Part shown: one piece after another, positions 21,670 to 33,954 of the stretch
Layout of the letters: every line of letters begins with the position of its first letter
Numbering within the stretch: the stretch's first letter is position 1
From: Polytrichum commune
Lineage: Eukaryota; Streptophyta; Polytrichopsida; Polytrichales; Polytrichaceae
Length of the DNA: 64,000 nt
Reading direction: 5' to 3'
NCBI GenBank assembly: GCA_950295325.1
Contig: OX485806.1
Location: 18,972,001-19,036,000 of the forward strand
Program-made: the position numbers and the translations under genes
The notes under the pieces: generated by a model
What the model was told of the DNA's origin: nothing
Seen by the model: only the letters and a program-made list of their open reading frames with translations
Databases searched by the model: none

Positions 21670-21890
21670 AAGAGCATCCGCACATCGTGAGAGATGGTAG
21701 ATTTTCGCAATCCTTGAGAGGAAAGAAATTCTTCCCGTATTCGTGGCATGGGGGACCATTCCGAGAAGAAGCTCGAGAACTCGGTGCTCCGTATCATAGG
21801 GCTCGTCTTCCAAAAGCTTTTAAGGTTTTCGTTGCTGTGTCGAAGCACCTTTGGATTCGGCAAGGCATCACGACTCCGCAATACTAAAGG
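21670..21890 (+). repeat. decayed 3' coding module 2, copy B
   Basis: Matches copy A 17645-17862 and, more weakly, the ORF's own 3' end. Visible parts are TATTCGTGGCATGGGGGACC, GAGAAGAAGCTCGAGAACTC and a final GGATTCGGCAAGGCATCA. The module is thus present three times per segment (coding plus two decayed copies). Confidence 0.7.
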
Positions 21891-22864
21891 GTTAGGTGGT
21901 AGGAACTTACATCATCACAGTGGTAGGTTTTGATCAGATACTATAGATTAGGAAGGAAGGCATGTGAGTTGTGTCAAAGCGCTTGCTGATCTGCGACGTG
22001 TCTTGAAGGAGTGTCTCTCTCTCTCTCTCTCCCTCTCTCCCTCCTGCAGCAAGCAGAGCGGATGTTTTTTTTGCTCGCACATCGGCAAGCCCTTTGACAC
22101 GATTGCACTCCCCTCGCAACTCTTCTCAGTTGTTCGATGGAGCCAGTTCCCTGAACTTTTGTACAAAGAATCCGAGGCAGGGAAGTTTCTGACGACTGAG
22201 AATTCTCATTCTCCATTCTTTTCATTCTGCTCCCTCTCCCTCGTGTGTACATGTTGAGGACAGATGCAAGAAATTCTCGCAATGTGGGAGGGTTAGTTGG
22301 AGTGCTAGAATCACAATGGCTTTTTGGTGCCACCATGACGCTCCGTTTGCGAATTGCGAGCTCTGGTTGACCACTACGAAATCTGAAATATGTACAACAG
22401 ATCATATCAAGACAAAACTTTTGTTACTGCAAATCCTTGACTGTGTCTTCACTTGTTTGGGACTCTTTTTTCTTGAGCATGGCGAGTGGGTGTGCATATG
22501 ATCATGGCGATTGTGAGCTCCGATCCAACACTGGGAAGTATGTAGAAAAAACAATTGAAGATCTGCTCTGTTTTAAGTTCACTTCAGTTTCTTTCTGTCC
22601 CCGAATCTGAATCATTGCGAGTGCATCATGTGCATGTGGTGAGGAATGGACGATTGAATCACATTTGGAGAACTGGAAGGGATAGTGGGTTTTTTGGTGA
22701 TTTGCGGCCTATAATACGCGGTGAGTGCTTAGAATCATTAGCATCGAGGTGCATCTCCCGAGAACTAAATCCTTCTAGTGCTGGCGATTATGAGCATCAA
22801 TCGAACAGTGACAGTGTGACACTATGTGCAAAAGAATGCCGCTTATTCCAGAAAGCCATGTCAG

Positions 22865-22965
22865 TTAAACAGTTGGTACGGCCTTTGATGTGATTGAAGA
22901 GGTCTCACAATTACATGGTCACGGCCCTTGACTTGCGTGTGAAATAACCTTGAGTTTTGTCATTC
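22865..22965 (+). mobile_element. degraded PIF/Harbinger-like end
   Basis: Contains TCTCACAATTACATGGTCAC, GGCCCTTGACT and GCGTGTGAAATAACC, which parallel the subterminal and terminal part of the 9124-10266 element near 10218-10266. The end is mutated and no left end is seen. Confidence 0.5.
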
Positions 22966-23229
22966 ATCCAAATCTCACATAAGTACACTAATTAATGTAT
23001 TTAGTGTCATGTTGTATTTTATGTCATTGTGGTAACATTTCTAATGACATTTAACAACTTGTTGGGTGTTTGATTTATTGATGACCTACTTGGAAAGAAA
23101 AATGCACAAAGAAAACCAAGTAGGGTGCCATTTCAAACAATGGAAGGACAAAGAACAATTAATTGCACAAAAATCACAAAGGAGAAGTCCCTCAAGTTAA
23201 ATTAATGAGGTCTCAAAAAGCCTCCTCCA

Positions 23230-24205
23230 CAATCCAAGACCTCAACCCCCAGACTAGAATATACAGGGGCACGTGTGGATGAGCCAAAAGCCTTGATTGA
23301 TGGCCCTGCTGCTCCATGGTGGTAGCGAGCCACAAACTTCCGCTCGGCAACGTCTACTTGCGGTGGACAATGCCGCAAAGTCGGAGGCAACATAACCTGG
23401 AACATGAGGCTCTTTGAGAGAAGCCACAATGCCCTCGGGGTCGGAACATCGCTTATTAGTTGCAGAGGATTCATGCACACCACCGCGAATATCCTCTTCA
23501 AGCCAAGCCTCCATAGTAGTTCTCTCCACGAAGAGTACAATTGATGGTTCTCTGCTCACCCTTATGCTCATGCGCCATTGTTTGAGAATTTAAATAATGC
23601 ATTCTACAAACGTTTGTGACCTTATCAAAGAACACATTGTAGATTTCCGGTTGGAATATCATTAGGATTCATCATGATCTTCCAAATCTAACGTAAGTGA
23701 TCCCTTTGAAACATGTGGCTTTCATTGCAAAATGTTGCTATGAGATAGAATCATGCAGTTGTTCAATCCAACCTTCCCGAACTTCGTATATTCCATCTTA
23801 CCATCGTTCATGTCTTCCGTCGACATGTGATGCACATGACTTGTGGGACGACTCACATCTTAACTCAAGCAAACTTTAATTTCCTGTTCAACACTGAAAA
23901 ACTACTAAAATCCCATTGACAACCATTTGGAAATGTTTGCGTGTCAATGCCTCGCCCTGTTCAATGGAGCACAAGCCGGCAATGCACTCATCCTCAATAT
24001 AAATGCCTCAAATTGACAAGAAGGCCAATATATTATACAAAACCTCCCATGGCAGTAGCCACTTAAGCTTCAATATACTTGAGGGATGCACGGGTCCACT
24101 CTTGCGCTCGAGAGTGAGCAAGATCCCACATCCTCGGTGCCATTTCGGTGTAAGGAACAAAATAATGCCAATTGAGAATGTGCACTGAGGAGAATCAACC
24201 ATCAC
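23230..24205 (-). pseudogene. possible decayed coding remnant of unknown origin
   Basis: Two overlapping minus-strand ORFs (23254-23571, 105 codons; 23202-23540, 112 codons) and a third (24008-24205) are joined by sequence with several stops. The composition near 23230-23520 is less AT-rich than the surroundings. No domain was recognised. It may be an old TE protein or chance. Confidence 0.25.
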
Positions 24206-24351
24206 ATAAACATATCCATGCTACTACTGTAGTGGAAACGTTGTTTGTTGAAACGGAACAAAGACTAGCATCTTTCCTAGTATAATGTTGTATGTCCACA
24301 TTGCCACCGGCAACCTTTCAAGCATGTGGCTCGTACCACCCCTATTGCCCC

Positions 24352-24382
<31 letters not shown>

Positions 24383-26942
24383 AATGTGCCCAAACATGAA
24401 ATTTCACATATAGAGCTAAAAGTGTTTGTTTACGACATGTTTAGTATTTTGGAACTTTCTTGAAACTTGTAGAAATGGGTGCTACAAATGCGAGCTACAT
24501 TGAATATTCTTATTACTGTGTGGGCCATAGCAATTTTCTAGAGTCCAAACTAATTATCATAATGAGAATTAATGTGGGCCACATTTATTCTCAACCCATA
24601 TTGAAATTCTGGTAGAAAATTAGCATGGATCACATTAATCATGTTTTTTTTAGAATATTAATGTGGGTGAGTGTTTTATTTTGTGCTACTTTCATTTGAT
24701 AGCTAATACTCATTGTGTTGGTTGGAAGTCTTCATGAAGACTTAGGAGAAGACATGGGGTCTTGGACCCACGTTAATTCCACCTTGACTAGAAAATTAGT
24801 GCGGCCCACACTAATTTTCCACCCACACTAATAGGTCTATTTAGTGTACTTTGCAACGAAAATCATCAATTACGTACAACAAACTTATGGTCATTTAGGT
24901 TGTGAATTTATCTTGGAACCTATTTGTGAATCTTATACACCTTGATAGCTAACACAACTTGCTTTTATGTTGAAGGCCAAAGAAGCTATGAGATCGAGCA
25001 ATCTTATTGGTCAAGAGCAAAATTATCCATATCCAAGGAGTTTCCACCAAGGGCACTAGGGGTCCGAGTCCAAAGTGAGAAGAAATGTACTAGTGCTAAT
25101 GTGGCATGCTTTCCCACCAGATCTTGGCTACCTTGATTCTTTAAAAAAAAAAAAAAAACTCCACTCATGAAATTGAGAAACTAAACTTCAAGCTTGGATC
25201 CACGTAAATCTTAAGTCCAAAAGTAAGATCCATCAAAGGTATTTTGGATTCTAAAGATCTTGGACCCAAACCCTAACATAAACCCACTTCAACCGACCAT
25301 TTGTTGTATATTGACCAAGGGCTACCCTCCCAATGATAGGTTAAAGAACAAAATCCGTTGGCCAAGTTCACATGTACCAATTTCATCCATTTACCTTGAC
25401 AATTGATGGCTCAAGAATGTTGTTATAGGCTTGTGTCGTTTGATAACTTGTACACTCACACGTCATTAACTGACATTTAATCATCACATGTGTTCCCCAC
25501 ACCAACAACTTCTCTAGACTAGGTTGGTAGTGCTTTGGATTATTAGGCATCCTAGATTCCTTCAACACCATGCTCTCACACTTTCAAAAGAATTATGTAA
25601 CAAGAAAAAACGGTAGAACCATGAGGCTCTGTCCTTTACTATGAAAGACTACAATTGTAGATGTCCACTTTGCTCATGCCAATCCATGGCTATTCACTAT
25701 ACAAAACCTTTCTTGGATTTTGTGCACCTTCTTCTCAAATGTGGGTCAAGGATTGAAGCTACTCATTTATCACCCGAAATTTTTTAAATGAATAATCAAG
25801 AATTGCCAAAATAACTATAGTTAACTAGATTTCTTTCAATGCATTCAATTCTCTCTCTCTCTCTCTCTCTCTAGTTCTTGACTAATGCCATGTTACATAA
25901 AAATTCAAGTTTAAACTTTTACATTAATAGACCTAGCAAAGGTCTCTTATGTAAAACAAATGATATAAACTCTGATAATACTATATCTACACACATGGAA
26001 AGAAGCCATACTTACCATGGAATGGATGTAACAGAGATACATATGAATGAAGTAAAAATAGGGTTACGAGAATTTACCATACGTAAGTACTACAATATAA
26101 GCCCTTAACCCTAAAAAAAAACTTTTTTCCTACCATTCACGCAAGTGAGAGGTGCGGCGAGCTCTGGGTATACACATTAGGGTAATAAATACATGCTTGA
26201 AGTAAGAGTAACCATGGTTCATCACCAAGAGGCGTTTTCTACTTTGAGTAACCCAATCATGGCAAAATAACATGTTTGAACACCCATATGTTGTTTTACA
26301 ATGAGTATTGGAGGTTGAAATATTTTGATGCATTTGAAATGAACTAAGTATGTGTGACATGGATAACAACTGGGTCCTGTTGTTATTTACCTCGTGTACG
26401 TAACTAATCCTCAATTGTTTGTTGGTTGGTTGCGTGGACACAAGTGAGGCAAGCCCTTCACACAGTCAATATAGTGATGTATTGTGATTATGACATTTTA
26501 TACACAAATATTGGTTGAGGTTACTAGGTACTTCTCCTTAGTAAGTACAACATACATGTGGTATTATAGTTAGATGTACTTGATAAGGAGGCAAGAAGGT
26601 TGGCAATTAGCTTCCAAAGCATGGGATAGTTAAAATCATACATGGGGAGATGAATACCATATGATAGCAAAAAATCCAAATAAGGCATGTATTCTTGCAA
26701 GGCAAACTAGGTATGCAAAGTGTATATGTGTAGTACAACACATACTATGAGACATTAGGCAAATGACTCTGTTATGCAATGTGGTGCTATACTATCAAAT
26801 AGGAAAATGCAAGAAACATATATAGAGAGTCTTGAGGATGTATTCACCCACCCACCCTTGTATTGCAAAGAGGAAGAAATTGAAGGATTTGGCCTCTGAA
26901 AAGAGGAAGTTCAAATTTTGTACAAGTTTTGAAAAGTCAGCC

Positions 26943-27003
<61 letters not shown>

Positions 27004-28179
27004 ATCCACATTAATATAAAGTGGACCAAAAATAACAAGAACAAGTAATGTTCAAGTGTGAACGCAAAGTGGTTAGGAAATTTGCTCTTGAAATGAAGAA
27101 GTTGATGCATAGTCTCTGTCCTACAGACAAAGCCAACAAACATCATACTATTTTAACTTCCAAAGTAGATGGTGCTAAAACCAACACTCCACCCAGAACC
27201 AATACCTTATAATTTTGCATAATAAGTACATATTGATTCTCAACATGTTCAGCACTTTACTATTTACAATCAAAGCTTCTAATCTTCTTAGCTTATGTAT
27301 ACATTGTACTTCAGACAAGACATATTTTGGTGTGTTGGGATCCCTTTGTTAAAGGCTAACAAGAATCATTGAAATGCTTTAAATATAGTAATAGTATATA
27401 TATTCAACGGCTAATGTGATGGTTTTAGCACCCTTTGCCTTCATTATCGAGGGCTAAGTGACATTAGACTATTGTCCATTGCGGTCCATTTTAGACACCT
27501 ATGTAATGAAATGGTTGCTTTTTAAGATGTCACATAGTATTTAATGACGCTCTAGACCATTGACAACATACCAAGTGACATTTATAAATGTAGGTGTTCA
27601 TGCTTGTTAGAGTGAATTGTGAACAATACAAGCATGCATGTAGGGTGACGAATCAAGAAAATTGTAGGCCCATATCCAAATAAATACTTAATACATTGAC
27701 GTCTCTTAACATTAGCTCATTGTATACTATATTACCACCCACCTCCTAAAAAGCACGCATAACACCTTCTATTGCATCATGGACAATCATGATCAACATA
27801 AGGTTAACAAGGCTCACAATCGCGTTGTTACCCTAATATTGGCGTTACTTTTTACTTTTGTATTCCATTCCATCATCAATTGTTCTTCTTATCATTCTTA
27901 ATTAAGTAGGGCATGTTTTGGATTATTAGGCAACTTTAAATTCCTTCAACACCTCCTCTCAGACTTTTAACTACATTGTTTTGTCTACTTAGTGTGGGTT
28001 ACGGTTTGGAGTTATGCATTGCTATAATTTTTTTACCAACATTATCATTTTTTACCAAGTAAGTTACATCATATTCTTTGGTGTACATACTAGCTACAAT
28101 GAATATGCTAGTTAGTGTCATATGGCATTTCATATCACTATGGTAACTTTTTAGATGACGTTTCATATGAACAAGTGAA
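24206..28179. other. AT-rich spacer with microsatellites
   Basis: No gene supported. Simple repeats are poly-C at 24348-24368 followed by (AC)n to about 24383, (TC)n at about 25850-25873, and (AT)n then (AG)n at 26943-27002. Small ORFs in the last tract simply translate the repeat. Confidence 0.55.
26943..27002. repeat. (AT)n(AG)n compound microsatellite
   Basis: About nine AT units run directly into about 21 AG units. Confidence 0.95.
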
Positions 28180-28350
28180 CAAATATTGTCATGAATAATG
28201 GATGAGTTCATCCATTGGCCAAAACCCTACCTTCTTGTTAGCAACTTGTGATGAAATATTTTCATGGATGATTGAAATTTGGATGAAAAATCACTTGGTA
28301 AGCGACAGTTTTTGCAACACTGTAAACCTATAATCCCCTAGAAAAAATTA
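28180..28350 (-). repeat. inverted dispersed copy of the repeat at about 3355-3500
   Basis: Reverse-complement similarity to the interior of the 3125-3831 element. It includes GATGAAAAATCACTTGGTAA (partner TTACCAAGTGATTTTTCATC) and GGCCAAAACCCTA (partner TAGGGTTTTGGCC). Confidence 0.6.
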
Positions 28351-29939
28351 CAAAGAATGGCAAATAATGTTGGGTTAACATTTAGTGTTGGTGACACTAC
28401 ACTGCGGTTTATAATGAGTATTGAGCAAGACAATTAGAATGAGTGACATTAAATAACATATTTAGTATACTTATGCTACTTGGGTGAAACATGATACTCT
28501 CAGTAAAATATTATAGCAATGTCTAACTCCAATAATAACCCACACTAGTTAGACGAAATAATGTAGTTTATGTACAAGTGTTATCATATTGAAAGGTAAG
28601 AGTGCATAGATCACAAACAACCTTCTTAAAAATTGTCAACACCTTCTAGAATGTAACATGTATGTTCCTTTTAGAACGCAAAACTAAGACGGCCATACAT
28701 GAATGACTACTTTAGGAAGGGTGTTCATAATAGCCCCGTCCACCTAGACATGTCCAAGCTCGTGTCTTAGTCATGTTTGCACATACATGATTAGTGGGTG
28801 AACAAACATCACACGACAATGTAAAAGATCAACTTCTTTTTCTTTCTTTATTCTTAACTTATAATGCAACATAATTGATATATGAATTATGGGGACATCA
28901 TGTAACCTATGTATGAGATATGACTGTCAAGATGCTCAACACACTCCAATATTTATAGAGGGAAGGACAAATGAATCATAGTCTCAAGAGGGTCCCATAT
29001 GGTTCAAGATTTTTGCACCATTTAAGTCAACGAGTGGGATGTTTTCTTAGTCTTTAGAAGGTAAGGCATGAGCACCTTAAACTGAGAAGTTCATGTATTT
29101 GACATACATGTGGCAAACATATACCCCCCCCCCCCCAATTTTTTTTTTTAAAAAAAAAATCAGAGGTAGAAAACAAAAAGACAAGGTGTATTACAAGTCC
29201 AGCCCCCCCCCCCCCCACTCCCTCAATATTGAAATAAATACAAAATTTTAAAGTGAAAATTGTGTTGGCACACAAAACCATTAGGGGGCCTTGATGTTCA
29301 CATGGCCAAATCAAATATGTACTTATTATGCAAATTTTTGAGGGTGTTGGTTATGGGTGTTGTCTTCATGTAAGGTGCTCCACCTTAAAAGCGCCTAGGT
29401 AGTATCACAAGTACATGTCCTATAACGGTTAGTATCTTCTAGAATATAACTTGTCTATTCAATTTGAAACGTTAATATAGGACATCCGTACAATTTGTAA
29501 CCACTTTAGAAAAGGTCTTCGTAACACATAGACCTCTCCAACCTTACCTATTATCATAAGTATTCACATATTGAAAAATGATAATTTGTAACCTCAAATT
29601 TGTAGGTGTTCGTTTGAACACCCCTAACTATAGCAGGTGTACAATCCTACCTCTTTAATGTGACACGCTTGAGAAACAAGAAAACCGTTGTATTATCGAT
29701 GCGTCACAAATTCAACAATATGATAAATTAGACTTCTTGTCATAATAACAAGGCACTTCATGAAAACACACATTAGATATTTCGCCACATATATATAATA
29801 TACATTCGTCCAAATGTCTTTACAAATATGCAAATCTCTCTCATGAAATCTACGTGGACTTGAAGAAAGAATCAATAATAGTCCGTTGATGTTGCCACTT
29901 CACATTAAAATTATCGAAGTACAATTTGTACATCACCCA
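28351..29939. other. AT-rich spacer
   Basis: No gene. Poly-C tracts lie at 29124-29136 and about 29202-29216. Segments at about 28635-28750 and 29425-29550 look like diverged duplicates (CTTCTAGAAT.TAAC, ACTTTAG.A). ORFs there lack motifs. Confidence 0.4.
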
Positions 29940-30370
29940 TTATTGTCATACCTTTGTCAAAACAACTCAAATTTGAGCAAAACTACCACCAAATGATGCA
30001 TAATTTCAATAGCTTTCCAACAATATGCCAATCAAAATGATAGGATTAGAATTGACCTCGCAATGTGCAAAAGTAGATCGTTATCTTGAAATCAACTTCA
30101 AAAACTCAACCAACCATCAAACGATCATAATTTTGCCAATACAACTCAAAATTTGAGAAACACTACCATTAAAAAAATCGCAAGTTCAATAGCTTCCCAA
30201 CAAAATGCAAATCATAATGATTGGATCATAACTGACCTCAAAAAGTGCAAAAGTACATCATTGTCTTGAAATCAATTCCTAAACTCAACCAACCTTCAAA
30301 CAATTGTATCTCCCCCAATACAACTCATAATTGAGCAAACGTATCACCAAAAGAGTTGTAATTTTAATAT
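29940..30370. repeat. tandem repeat, period about 180 bp
   Basis: The word ACAACTCAAA/CAACTCATAA recurs at about 29963, 30141 and 30320. The intervening sequence also aligns (CAATAGCTT.CCAACAA, AACTCAACCAACC), giving about 2.4 units. Copies differ by substitutions and small indels. Confidence 0.75.
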
Positions 30371-31279
30371 TTTTTTGACAATATGATAATAATTGAGTTC
30401 AAAATTCTTAAAAACAGATTGTGCATCTTGGTTTAGGGTTTAGGTGAAAATTTATTGCGAAAGAGATAGAAGCTAATGAGTCTCTTGATTAGGTTTTGAG
30501 ATAGGGAACACTAGTTCCCTTAGTTCCCATATCTTAATATCATTCACATTAGGAAAATTATCTACATATCATATGTGAAAGTTGCTTAAATTTCATATCA
30601 ACTATGTTTTAATACATGTGTGGGATCCATCATATATGCATTCATTACCTCCATAATATGACATTTTGGGGGTCCATGATTGTCGTATTAACAATGTCAT
30701 AGTCATATGATAGAGATAGATTCTAACTAGAAAATCCGGTTTACAAAATTTGTGTCATTATATTGAGGTTGTCGTATTGTTGAGTGTCATATTAAAGAGG
30801 TAGGAGTGTACTCGCCTTAATTGTACCCAATATGACTACCTAGATTATTCACTTCAGGGAGTCTAGGATGAGGGTTCATATGGGGAGAGAGAGGAAATTA
30901 TTTTATATAAGCCTACCTCTCATCCATCCAACAAAACCCCAAAAAAACTTGACCCCCTATACGGTTGTTGCCGATTCATTTCAAACGATCTCGAGTAGAC
31001 TAACCCAAGGCCTTTAAAGCTAATTCCAATGTCCAGTTGACTTAAAAAAGTAATCTCCAATTTGCATACTATTTAAGGGTTTTTTTTAATCTTGGATGAA
31101 TGAGAGGCATGTTTGTACATGATAATTCTCTCTCTTAGTTCATTGGTGGCACCAATGTTGTCCAATTGGCTAGCATAAACGACCCATGTGAAATAGTAAA
31201 CTACGTCAAGATTTGCCAAGAGGTGCACAATATGCCTATGGAAATTGAAATATCTTGAGGTTAGTACAATACTATCAAG
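30371..31279. other. spacer with a dispersed repeat
   Basis: About 30860-31060 resembles 1390-1590 (ACCTCTCATCCATCCAAC shared). A sequence at about 30767-30812 (GTCGTATTGTTGAG then GTCATATTAAAGAGG) looks like a degraded mariner-type terminus. No gene. Confidence 0.4.
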
Positions 31280-31281
31280 TA

Positions 31282-31568
31282 CTCCCTCTGTCCCAAAATG
31301 ATTGTATGTGTTCCTAACTTTGGCAAGATTAAGGCCCACTGCCCATTGACTGAGTAGTTGTAAGTATGACTCTTAAAATAAAATAAAACAACAATTACTC
31401 TGAAACGCCCTCGAAGTTGCGGTGTCGAAAGATTTCTTGATGATGAAAGTTTGGCGTGAAAATATTTGACTTTGAGCCTCAACTTTCTAGTTGGGTAGAT
31501 AAACCATATAATCATTTTGGGACAAAAAAAAATCCGGGAGGTAGGACAATCTTTTGGGATGGAGGGAG
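31282..31568. mobile_element. Stowaway-like MITE
   Basis: The left end CTCCCTCTGTCCCAAAATGA and right end TTTTGGGATGGAGGGAG are inverted partners flanked by TA (31280-31281 and 31569-31570). This is the CTCCCTC terminus and TA target of Stowaway/Tc1-mariner MITEs. A second, inner match (ATAATCATTTTGGGACA, about 31510) suggests an end duplication or insertion on the right side. No coding capacity. Confidence 0.85.
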
Positions 31569-31833
31569 TAAGATAGAAGGCACCTAAACTACATTAAAAA
31601 GCTCAATCATTAACCGTCATATGGCAAGTGGAAAGGACCTTTGAACCGTTAAGTTAGCAACTCTCATGGCTTATATGGGTAACATGTCTAATTTTGTAGC
31701 TTAGCTTAATTGAACACCTATATTTGACTGATTTGTGGTTCAATATGGCTCCAAGAATGGGTACTCAAAAAGACACAAATGTAAAAGAGATTGGATTGTG
31801 TGTCCACATATGATAATGGTGATAAGTTTGATA

Positions 31834-33231
31834 CAGTCTAACCTTGATAATGTCACCCTTGTTAATAGAACACCTTGATATTGTCACCTAAAAGTTTGAA
31901 ACCGATTTTCATAGTGTAAAACTCCCTCGTTATTATCCCTATCACCCTTGATAATGTCACTATCTTTTTTCAAAATCCGTACTGTAAATGTGATAATATC
32001 AAGTATGGATGGATTGTATGGGTGGGCATGGGTTCGATATTATTGTTCATGGGTGAGCATGGGCTAAAGCAAAGCATATTGGGGGTCATTGAATGAGCTC
32101 TCATTCAATGCTTTCGGCATTGTGGGATGCCTTGTGTAATTTCAAATTTGGTACGTGTTTCGGAGACCAAATGCTCAAACATATTGTGAGTAATGTTTGG
32201 GTTTAATGCTTTTGTACTCTCCCATATCACTATATTGTTCCTTCCACCAAATGTGACTTCAGTTGTTCAGCCTTTGGATCAAGGAGTGATTGCAGCATTC
32301 AAAATGTGTTATAAGCGCAAGCTTGTTGCCTGGACTTTGCAACAAATTGATAACAACTCAAATGAAGATTTGGGGAAATTGAATGTTGATGTATTTCAAG
32401 CTCTGCTATGATGTGTGGCGGCATGGCATGAATTAGATGATCAAACCATTAGAAATTGTTGGAGAAAGTCCGCCATATTGCCTGCAGAGTGGAATGCAGA
32501 TATAAACAATCTTGATGAACGTATGAAGTCCAAAATGGAGGAAGCAACTTTGGAATTGGGTAGACTCATTGTCGCATTAAATTTGGGTTTGGATGTTGAA
32601 GGCAAGCATGTAGAAAAGCTTTGTCCTTTGGAGTACATAAACATGGAAGGTGAAGATGATTTTGAGGTGGAAATTTCTACTGAGGAGCTTGTGCAATTAG
32701 TGCAAGATGGAGAACATGTTCTTGATTCCATGGAAGTGGACCATTTGATTGTTGATAGCAGTGATGATGAGTCTAAAGTAGTGAAGCTAAGCGATGCACA
32801 AAAATATGCTAAAGATGTTTTGAATTTTATGGCTAGTCAAGGTTCTCAGATTTTCAACACTCATGAGTTGTTAGAAATGGAAAAAATCCACGACAAACTC
32901 ATTAGAATTGGTGTTGCACATTTAACATCAACAAAACAATGTGACATTAGAAGCTTCTTTGTCTCTAGTGAGAGGTCTTTACCTGATCTCAATGACACAT
33001 TATGATGTGCTCTTGTTGTTATTCACAATTTTGAATTAGATTTTACATTCAAAAACATTGAAGTCTCGTATTTGTTATTTAAAAAAAAATTGTAATTATA
33101 TTTTGATTTTCTACATATTTTTTGATAATATCACATTATGCACAAAATGTGACATTATCAAGTATGTCACACCTTGTTTATATCACACTTTTTGGTGAAA
33201 CGGAGGGTGTGACATTATCAAGGTTAGGGTG
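31834..33231 (+). mobile_element. pogo/Tigger-like element copy 2
   Basis: The left end is CAGTCTAACCTTGATAATGT; the right end is the inverted CACCCTAACCTTGATAATGT. Both are flanked by TA (31832-31833, 33232-33233). It is the copy with the most transposase left, encoding the region around the third catalytic Asp and the whole C-terminal tail. The N-terminal DNA-binding region and the first two catalytic Asp residues are missing. Confidence 0.9.
32193..33005 (+). pseudogene. pogo/Tigger transposase fragment (DDE_1 end plus C-terminal tail)
   Basis: One reading frame runs from 32193 to 33005 and is broken only by TGA at 32409-32411. The first part has HITILFLPPNVTSVVQPLDQ, the hallmark of the DDE_1 third-Asp region of pogo/Tigger transposases. 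After the stop come DDQTIRNCWRKSAI, acidic stretches (TEELVQLVQDGEHVLDSME, DSSDDES) and a C-terminus with KQCDIRSFF. QCDIRSFF fits the PIP-box consensus Qxx[ILM]xx[FY][FY]. The CENP-B-like HTH and two of three catalytic Asp residues are absent, so it cannot be an active transposase. The tail ORF (32415 onward) has no nearby canonical ATG. Confidence 0.85.
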
Positions 33232-33233
33232 TA

Positions 33234-33952
33234 GTCAATGTAGTTGGGGGGGACTTATATAACCATTTATTGAGCACATGACTATTCACTTTGTCATTGA
33301 ATGAGATATTCATATGAGAAAAATGGCCAGAACCTCAATTTGGATTTGCTAGCCATGTTGTACTCATTTCATATTTCATATTCTTGGGAGAAGTGGGAAT
33401 GTATGAAAAAACAATCATTTAAGACCTATATGCCTTATAAGTAAGTTAGGAGAAATGTTGGAAATTGGTGGGTTTCTCATAAGCTAACCTTGGAATGTGC
33501 GCACCTACTCAAGCGCTATCGTGATGTGCCTCTCATGTGAAGGTGCTAGAGATAACTTGGGCTCATGTCAATCAATGTTTTTTGGCTTTGTTTTTTGGTG
33601 TTATGAGTGTATCCATGTTGGGTGCACAATGCACAATGAAGGATGTTATTTGGCTTTTGTTTTGTTTTAGCCAAATGTAAAGGTTTCTTAGAACTAGAGT
33701 TAGACCACAAGCGGGGAGCTATCATGGTTGATATGTTGGCAATGTCATCACTACAAGCATATGAGTTATAGTAATTGACATGCACCATTCCATTTTTATT
33801 TATTTTTTAATTTATTTTTTACAATTATGATTGTATTGTACAACTCACCTATACTCTTACTTTCAATCTCTTGCAACAATTGGCATATCATATTTGTTCT
33901 CTATATATGTTCCTCCCTTGCTAACCAACAATATGATCAAATACACATTGTT
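33234..33952. other. spacer, nothing recognised
   Basis: AT-rich sequence with short ORFs lacking motifs. Confidence 0.4.
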
Positions 33953-33954
33953 TA

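Larger units (their letters stand above)
19640..22839 (+). repeat. segmental duplication, copy B
   Basis: Partner of 15727-19014 in direct orientation. Non-coding parts differ by many indels and substitutions, while the ORF and its immediate leader are almost unchanged. Copy B carries a long TC microsatellite (21611-21662) and a second CT-rich tract (about 22013-22042) that copy A lacks. Confidence 0.85.

Noticed and set aside
24348-24383. Poly-C/(AC)n tract as a possible regulatory or structured element
   Set aside because: Simple microsatellite; similar homopolymers occur at 29124, 29202, 41302 and 41818 without gene context.
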